This document shows positions 52,756-61,400 of a stretch of DNA of 64,000 nt, piece by piece. The DNA lies in assembly GCF_000002235.5 (NCBI RefSeq), contig NW_022145551.1, forward strand, positions 725,001-789,000, in the 5' to 3' direction. The stretch is from Strongylocentrotus purpuratus (lineage: Eukaryota > Echinodermata > Echinoidea > Camarodonta > Strongylocentrotidae). Below the pieces are notes generated by a model. That model worked only from the letters and a program-made list of their open reading frames with translations, had not been told where the DNA came from and made no database searches. Each line of letters begins with the position of its first letter. Position 1 is the first letter of the stretch. The position numbers and the translations under genes are program-made.

Positions 52756-53177
52756 ACTGCCCACGTCTTCTTGTATCGTTTTTTGTTTTTTTGTTTTTTT
52801 GTTTTGTTTTTTGTTTTTGTTTTTGTTTTCTTTTTTTTTGGGTTTTTTTTGTTTGTTTTGTGTTTGCTGTTGTTGGTTTTGTTTTTAACGGGGGTAGGGG
52901 ATTTAACAAACTTTATTCATTCGATATAACTAAGTTGATTGTAGTCTGTACTTTGTTCCAATATGTTATAAATTATAATATGTAATAGGGATACTAGTAA
53001 CACAGAACAAAGTATAGTGGGGGGGGGGGGGGTTATAACAATATTAATTCATTCAATATAATTGAGATTACTGTATTTTGTACTCTGTAATTGGTTTAAA
53101 TATGTTATATATTACAATTTGTATGAATTAATATTATTTATTGAGTGAATACAATAAAGAATATTACAAAACAAAAA
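52756..53177 (+). terminator. LINE 3' UTR and polyadenylation signal
   Basis: A (TTTTG)n tract at 52779-52880 is followed by two ~100-bp similar stretches ('attcattcgatataactaag' and 'attcattcaatataattgag'). AATAAA is at 53153 and the element ends in 'acaaaacaaaaaa'. A G run lies at 53021-53033. Confidence 0.65.
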
Positions 53178-53188
53178 ATTTGCGGACC

Positions 53189-53199
53189 GGGGATTCCCC
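53189..53199. promoter_or_regulatory. kappaB-like palindrome upstream of gene B
   Basis: GGGGATTCCCC, identical to 4843-4853. It is 1.2 kb before the gene B start codon and immediately after the LINE end. The flanks are only partly similar to those in gene A ('gcgg' on the left). Confidence 0.4.
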
Positions 53200-54436
53200 G
53201 TCAGGATTCCCCCAAAGTTGGCGCGCAAATTTACTAGGCGGCCGTGTTCAATACAGCACCTCCAGCTCCAACAACAACAACTCTGGTAACATTTACTTTT
53301 ACGCTGCTTATTGCCGCATGTGATTGTCGTCTCACAGCTATTCCATCGACTGCATGCTGAGGCTACGCAACGCCGACGAAGGCCAGAGACCGTGGCGATC
53401 GATGCCAGAGGCAAGCAAGTGAGAGCTAGTAGTATCTGCGTGCGTATATGTACAACAACTAGTGAACTACTAATGCACCTGTAGGCTTACTGTACTGTGT
53501 CTGTGGGGACTAGGCAGTGCACAGTAAAGCTGCAGTGCAGGCATGTATATTTTTTGTTGTAATTCTATGTTCTGATCGTGCAGAGTAGGCCTAAGTGAAA
53601 AGGAAACACAAGTTCATGGAATAGCAATGGAAACATCAGCAAGACTTGGAATTGTTTTTTCCCCACAGGCAGCCTCCAGGATATGAAACTTTGTCTTTTG
53701 TGCCGATAATCTATTGTCCAGGGATCTGCAGGACTTAGACCACCAAGACCACAGACAGAGCCCTGTCAGAACGGCCTCAATTTTAGACAGTGCAAGCCAA
53801 GTTTATGGAAGAACATATTGAAAACATCAGCAAGGCTTTTATTAAAGGAGATGTTTCCTATATAGATAAGGACTAAGGTGTTCTTGTAGATCAACCAGGC
53901 CTAAGCCTACTATACTAGTACTACTATTACTATTTTCTAGTCTGCACCTCTATCAAGGAATCTGTAGGATGTAGAGATCACATCAGCTACAGGCAGAGCC
54001 TCTATCAAATAAACTCTTCTATCTCAGAGCACAATTTTGCAGCAAATTAGTACAGAAGTTGACACAACCATATCAAAACCATCCTCTTACTCCATGAAAA
54101 TGAAAGAAGTTCTGTAATCAGAGGTCAACTTCAGTAATTGATAAGGCTGAGGGAATATTATCTTCAGAAGTTGGGTCCTTTTCAAAACAGAACAGAAGCA
54201 AGGAATCCATTAGAAGAACCCATAGATATGGAGGATAAGAATTAGAGAAAGTGGACAAGCTTATAGTGAAATAATTGGGTAAGAAAGAAACCATTGGTGG
54301 TAGAAATTTAAAGAGATAAAGACAGATGTTGAATCATGATGATTCTCTCAATTTAGACTTTATGGATGATGATGATTACAGATCGAGAGCTGAAGATGAA
54401 GCAGAATTGAATGAGAGTTAAGAAGTGGGAGACACC
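53200..54436 (+). promoter_or_regulatory. Leader/5' flank of gene B
   Basis: It holds the 23-nt block shared with gene A (53386-53408). The last ~100 nt ('tcaatttagactttat', 'agatgaagcagaattgaat') resemble the gene A 5' UTR. An acceptor-like 'ttttttccccacag' is at about 53670. TAA at 54419 is in frame before the ATG. No other gene was seen. Confidence 0.5.
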
Positions 54437-55408
54437 ATGGATGATGATTGTATCGTGATTTCTGATAGTGAGGATGATGAGGTAATTCAAACTGAATCTG
54501 ATATTGACCGCATATCATTAGCCAGGGACGATGAAAGCCATAAGGACGATGATGTCAGGAGGGATTTGCCATCCACAAGCAATGGGAGAGGCACAGGGTC
54601 AGGATGTGGGAAAGGTCATATAAAGCAGGAAGTTACTTCACTGGCGGGGAAAGATGGTGCATTGGATTCTGAGTCTGAAGTTCAGGCAGAGGAACAGCCC
54701 AGTGGTATTGGAGAAAAAAATTCTGAGCTGGATGGTGATTATAATGATGAAGGACAATCGCGAAATCAAACACATCATAATGAACCAGGAAATATTAGTG
54801 GAGACGTTAGTTACGCTGGTGACATCAAAGGCAACGGAATGACTCTGGGAGATCTTTGGAAGGAATCTCAGTCTTACAGTCAAGTGGAGGCTGTAGAATA
54901 TAAGTTTGAGGATAGGCTGTCATGGGACACAGCAGATATTTTTCAATCTCTGGAGTCACCGTTGCCTCGGGTTTCATCACCGGGATCGCCCAGTTCCGTT
55001 CCGTCTCGGGAATCGCCGTTGCCTCAGGTTTCACCATCAGCTGTTCACATTTCTTCAGGTGTTGTCAGATCCATTGACCGTGACAGGTTGCCTCTTAAAA
55101 ATCCAACTTCCATGTTGAATGAAGGTTCAGAAGAAGAGCCTATGGATACTGTCAGTGATGAGGACATTCACAAACTAAGAAGATACCTTGTCAGCACAAA
55201 AGCTCCATTGGTGTCCGAGAGTGAGACAGACTCTGATGAAACATGTATTGAAGATGATGACTTGAATCCATCGTCTAGTCAAGCTGGCAGTATCAAGTCA
55301 GAACCCCAAGCTCAGATGAAACCAAGATTTACAGTAATGATGGAGATGATCATGGCCACACTGATACACAGCCCTTCTCACCTATTCTTGATGCAGGGGA
55401 TGAAGTAG
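54437..55408 (+). CDS. Gene B exon 1, upstream frame (before frameshift)
   Basis: The frame starts in the same context as gene A (gacaccATGg). It contains the SIM-like CIVISDSEDD, about two 19-aa repeat units (54950-55045), and then at about 55073-55083 jumps directly to sequence equivalent to A exon 2 (DRLPLKNPTSML). That skips 6.1 kb of gene A, including intron 1, exon 1b and the three 42-aa repeats. After SIKSE the frame turns to unrelated residues and stops at 55406-55408. Confidence 0.75.
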   Translation: MDDDCIVISDSEDDEVIQTESDIDRISLARDDESHKDDDVRRDLPSTSNGRGTGSGCGKGHIKQEVTSLAGKDGALDSESEVQAEEQPSGIGEKNSELDGDYNDEGQSRNQTHHNEPGNISGDVSYAGDIKGNGMTLGDLWKESQSYSQVEAVEYKFEDRLSWDTADIFQSLESPLPRVSSPGSPSSVPSRESPLPQVSPSAVHISSGVVRSIDRDRLPLKNPTSMLNEGSEEEPMDTVSDEDIHKLRRYLVSTKAPLVSESETDSDETCIEDDDLNPSSSQAGSIKSEPQAQMKPRFTVMMEMIMATLIHSPSHLFLMQGMK

Positions 55409-58400
55409 ACGTTAATGAAACAACTGAGGGTTTTGATACACAGCCTTTCTCACCTATTCTTGATGCAGGGGATAAGGCAGTCATTGGTGAAACAACTGAG
55501 GGTTTTAATACACAGCCCTTCTCACCTTTTCTTGATGACGAAACTGAAGATTCTTTAAGTGATGCAAGTGAAGAGTTCCCTACCTCTGCCACGATTGTTC
55601 CAAGAGATTCCCCATCACACTTCTTAGAGGATAAGGAACATGATCGTAGGGAAGCTGCTGACCTAGAACCTAAGGACCTCTTCCCATCAGACTCTCACAT
55701 AAGCTGTCAAAGCCCTGATAAAGAAATCCACCAACCTCAAAGGGGTGATGCAGGTTCAGAAACTTCTTCAAGCCACAGACGTAAATCGCCACGTTTGCAA
55801 AGAGAGGATGACTCTCATGGACACTATTTTCCCACAGATTCTCAGTTGAGTATTAGCCTCGACAATGAGGACTCTGAAGAACTCACTACTCAGCAGCCGC
55901 TGCAAAAGCCTCAAGAGGATGACTCTCTAGGACAGTACTTCCCCACAGATTCCCAGTTGAGTATTTGCCTCGACAATGAGGATACTGAAGAACTTGCCAC
56001 TCAGCAGCCACAGCAAAAGCCTCTAGAGGATGACTCTCAAGGACAGTATTTCCCCACAGATTCTCAATTGAGTATCAACCTGGATAATGAAGACATTAAA
56101 GAAATAGTCAATCAGCATGAGAAAGGAACAGTATTTCATGGTGAAGAGTCACAATCAGCCATTCCTTCCAAACCCAACTCATCTGGAGGAGTTCTTCCTT
56201 GCCAACGTAATGCATGGTGTCCCTCAGAGTTGGATCCACAAGAAAGATTCTTGTTGCTACAAGAGGGAGAATCAGAACATGTGTCTTCTTTCTTGCAAGA
56301 ACCTCTAGTTATGCCTTCCTCTCCCAGTATGGCCCCAAGCACATCTACAGCAGCACCTGGCAGCTTAGTTCCCACCAGAAATAAAAAACACATACCTAAA
56401 AAGAATAACAGGGTCCGGAGACCTTCAAGATCTGAACAACTACTGTCAACTATGAAACAAAGTGATCAAGAAAAGGAGAAGAATCCTACCAAGATGACCA
56501 ACTCTCTACATGACATTCCTGACACTCTATCTAAGCCACTCAGCTTAAGTTCAAAGGAACCTACAGAAACCCCTTCAGCAGCTATGATCCGTTTCGTGCA
56601 AGATTGCCTCCAGCAACCTGCATCACCAAATTCAAATGAGATGGGCTTGGGGGATGAAATGCCAGCAGATCCTAGAAATTTGTCTCATGGTCATTTATCA
56701 GTTCCAAGTGTTTCCTTTCCTTCAACAAGTTCGTACTCCAGAAACATCTCTGAATCCTCAAGAACTGTAATCGGTGGTCATGCTGCCTCTTCGGGCACCT
56801 CTGAGACGCCCAATACCAAACCAGACAGGGTAAAACCTACTGGAGATGATAGATCTGCTTGTCCAAGTGACCCTCCACACCCATCATTGGTGGCATCGGA
56901 CATTAGGAAACCTCTAAAAGAGAGACGCCACTCGCAGACACCAAGCATTCCGTCGGGAAACCTAGGGACAGAACTGTCCAAGGTTACTCGGGTGAGTTCC
57001 TCTTTTCCTCTGCAACTACTGGTGGCATAAGAAGCAATTTTTGGGAGATGTATTACAGTGTTAATTAGTTATATGTCGTCACCTCCTGTATAATAAATGT
57101 AGGGGGGGGTGGGGATATAGAAACCCCCAGTTCGGCTATAAGACTTTTGGAAAGATAAGAGGAAGGACATGCAACATAACTTGTGTCAGTACTCACAGGA
57201 AGTGTAAGTGTACTTCAGACTTTTTAAACCTGAAAACACATTATACATTTAAACAGGTGTTTAGTGAGTATACAGTATATTTAGTATACGCATACAGGTA
57301 CGTGTAGGACCTTCGTCATCCCCCCTGCCATTTATTTACTATACATGTACACTCACAAAAATATAATACAATATATAGGTGGCTATAAATGAACATGCAA
57401 TATAACCATTTGACAGCCATAATATTATAAATGAAAATGCAGTTATAATATTCTCCATCAGGAGCCGAAGGGTGCTGTCTAAAGATGTGCAAAAAATTAA
57501 ATCACGTAGATTATTTGCACCATATATATATATATATATATATGAATGGGCTTTTTTTGGAAATCCTGATTTTGGATAGTTGTTCTAAATTTGCTCTACA
57601 AGGGTTATTTAAACTAACATGGTCATTTTATACTTGTAATTCTATTTTTGCTGAAGATCACCAAGGAATTCAAGCAAGAGGATGTCTTATCTTGCGTACT
57701 CTCCTGGAACGCTGACTGGTTTGACAAGCACAAAGAAGGTATGGGCTACAGATCTTTTTTTTTACAGGGCAATTCAACCTATATCTGACCTGTATGAAAG
57801 CAGAAAAGCAAGAGAAACTAAATGATGATAGTTTGTAATAAATCGGATCAATCTTTACAAGTTCATAACATTCTTATTTCTTGTTCGATTTTGTTCAATC
57901 TTTCACCAGTCTGCCCCTCTGACTTTTCTCTTCTTTTCCCCCTTCTTTTTAGAGTAGTTTTCTTTTATGATTGGATTTCCCTTCAAATTTTCATCCAATA
58001 CTTTTGTGCAGACTTACACAAGGATGTTAAAATAAGAAATGTACATATATATATATATATATATATATCTTTTATCGTACTGTATTGCACACTTTTCCAT
58101 TTTTTATTAATTTTTGATTCCCTTAGATAAACAATGTATTTTATTGTGTTTCAGATGCGCCATGGGGAGAAGGACTCTAGTAGGGAATTCAATTATAAAC
58201 TTTCTTTCTTTTTCTCTTTTTTTTAGAGAGAGAAATTTATTCTGTTATTTAAAAAACTTAAAATCATTGTTATTCAAATTAAAAAAAAAGAATCTTAGTA
58301 TCCCAATCACTTGTTATATCTGCATCAAAAAATTAGATCGTATCTTATATACCGGTATACATGCAAAATCTTTGTGGAAGCATTGTCTTTTTTTAGTGTT

Positions 58401-61400
58401 AATTCTGTACAAATTTGCTTCAATACGTGTGACTTTTGTTTTGCTTTTTGTTATTTAATATTTTGCATCAATCCTCTCAGTACATTCCGCAGAGATTTTG
58501 CAATCTTTCTTGATGGCTAAGGAAGTACCAAGATACCATGCATGCTACCCAGACATTAGGAGCTATCAAGAGGCATTTATTTGCTTTTTACTCCTGGAGA
58601 TGTGGTCAAACGTGAGTTATTTTATCCTCAACTTTCCCTTTTTTTCTTTGTCTTATCTCTTCTATTTCTCTCTCACGGCACCCCATTTTTTCTCCTCTCT
58701 TTTTTCATGATGAAAACAACAAAGAACCTTCTCTTTAAGTGTTTAACCACTGGACTGCGCTACCTCTACTAATCAACCCACTCAAAGTTTTACCCCTTTT
58801 TTCATATCAAATCTGTAGGTTTCGAGCTCTGTGGCTAAAGATTGTGATAGGACATGGAGGCAGAACTCTAGGGAGAACAAAATCTCACAGGACATCGTTG
58901 AAGGTAGAAGACCATTAATCGTATTCTGACCAGGCTTTTTGGGGGAGGGATCAAATTTCTTGACCACGGAAGGTCCAATCGACGGCAAATTTTGCAAGAA
59001 TTTGTAAAGGTTATGGATGCACAACCTTTTTTACAAGAAATTCACTTATTTATTACCTAATTATAAATTATTCAAATTATATACCTGTTTTTACATATTT
59101 ATTGATATTCTGGTTAAAAAACGAGGTAAACAGGTTAATCTTTAAAAAAAAAGTTTCTGAGTAGTATAGTAAAAGACATTGTATTGAAAAATGTTCGAAG
59201 ATTTAATTGACTGTGTATTTCATTCCCTTTACATGTAGTGCAATATGAAGCAGCTGATATTCCGACGGAACCTCACGACCTGGGTGTTGGGGACCTGGTC
59301 CTCGTTGACATGACAACAGACACTGCTTCACAGAAACAGTTCAACTTTGGGCTAGTCTGTGGGGTTGGATTGACAGATAGAACCGTATGCCTAGCCCTTC
59401 ACAAGAGCATAATTGTACCTAGCTCAACGAGACTGAAGGTATGTACAATGTAGTACAGTTAACAACTAAATTATTCATTACCCTTGAAAATCAGGGATGA
59501 AAGGTTGAATTAGGGCCTTTTTTAAGGTGTAGGCTTTGATATGTCACATTCTCAAGATACAAAAATTCACACATTTCAAGAAATTCTAACACTTAGTATG
59601 GGTATGAATAATTTAGTTGTTTATTGTATGGACAATAAACAGTCTAATACAAACAGCTCTACTCTTTGTAGCCTGAATAAATCTGATGGGAGAAACATTT
59701 GTATGATCGAGAGAGCATTGTAGGAGGGTTTCATGAGTAAAAAAAAATGGAAGAATGCATAGAAATGTTTAAATTTTCACATGACATACTAGCAACCTAT
59801 TACCTGGTTGAGTACTAACCCTGAGATAATTGTTTGGGGTCTGTAAAGTTTGTTTATTACTGGTATCAGATCCTATCCAGATTGTTCAAATTTCAAAATC
59901 TTAATCTTTGTATTCCTTAAAAATGAAATTTTAGTCCTGTATTCTTATTTTACGTACATGCCTTTTTTGGCTAAGTGTAACAGCATGAAAAAAAAGTAAA
60001 AAGTTTAACCAATTCATTTTTTGTCTTCATGCAGGTTGTAACATCACTCAGTCATTACCTGAATCAGATAAGAGCGTTGCTGTCTTTTAGCAGCCATCCT
60101 CTTGCAAAGCACATCATAAAGCCAGAGGACTCCTCCGTGTTTGTAAAGGACACACAGGTATCAAATAGAATTCATGAGAAAATGTTTGTATCTTGCGAGC
60201 TCCTTTCCCATTTGGTCTTTCAAAAATCAGAACTTTTTATTTTGCCCTATAGAGAAATTCCAGGCATATACATGCACCCTACATTTATAGTTGTTGCAAA
60301 TATGTTTTTATACACCCCCTGTATGGAACGATTCTGTTCTGTCATAGATAACCCCCAAAAATGGAAGTTTATGAAATTTTCAGTACAGAGCAAATTGGAG
60401 GGAATCTCGCAAGAAAAGTAAAAAAGTTGCCAATTTGTGTTTGATTGATCAGAACTTTAAATACTCATAAATTTCTTTATCTTTAATAATTGGATTCTGC
60501 TCAAATTTTCGTTGACCTGTTTGTCTCATTTTTTGCTTCTATTTAAATAAACCTGATGTCAGGGTGGACTTCCCCTTTAAGTCTGTGAAAAATGGATTTT
60601 CCCCTCATCAAATTAAAGGGGTATTAATAATCTTGATCTGCTATTAACTCTTTGTTTGCTTTGTTCGCCGATTTGCACGGACGTAGGCGTGCCAACTTCG
60701 CATTTTTGCACAGATGTATACGAGTCAATTAGACATTCATAATACCGCTCGCAGTGTGTAGCCACGCGTTGCGTTTACTATTGTTTACATTGTATACATC
60801 GCACACTTTCCGGTAAACTGTTTTTCTTCATAGTGTTACATTCGAAATTACCGTGTATTTAGCGGTTTTCTTTGGATTTTTTTTACTGATGTTACGATGG
60901 CACCTGCTGGAAAACGTCAACGTGTGTTTAGTGTAGAGGAGGCTCGAGATCTTGTTACTATGGAAGCATGGAGCATGGACTCTGATTCCGACGAATCGAG
61001 CAGTGACGAAGACTCTAGTGATAAAAGTGTTCCCTGAGAGTAGACTGATAGAATAAGAATGAATAAAAATTAATGAAAGAGCTAGAGATGACAGCAAGAA
61101 AGAGAGTAGACTGATAGAATAAGAATGAATAAAAAAAATGAAAGAAGGAGATAGAGATGACAGCAAGAAAGAGAGTAGACAGTGATAGAATAAGAATGAA
61201 TAAAAATAATGAAAGAAAGAGATAGAGATGACAGCAAGAAAGAGAGTAGACTGATAGAATAAGAATGAATAAAAATTAATGAAAGAGCTAGAGATGACAG
61301 CAAGAAAGAGAGTAGACAGTGATAGAATAAGAATGAATAAAACTAATGAAAGAAAGATGTATCCTGTCTTGCCGTCATCTTTATATCTTTCTTTTATTAT

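Larger units (their letters stand above)
42440..53177 (+). mobile_element. L1/Tx1-type LINE with 5.2-kb repeat spacer between ORFs
   Basis: It has a 5' leader (start approximate), ORF1 42678-43640, a tandem-repeat spacer 43641-48888, ORF2 48889-52755, a T/G-rich 3' UTR and AATAAA at 53153-53158 just before an A-rich end. Both ORFs are intact. It lies within the upstream region of gene B, between blocks that are about 270 bp apart in gene A. No target-site duplication was identified. The spacer is far longer than the short inter-ORF gap of ordinary L1s. Two separate elements joined by a satellite is the alternative. Confidence 0.6.
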
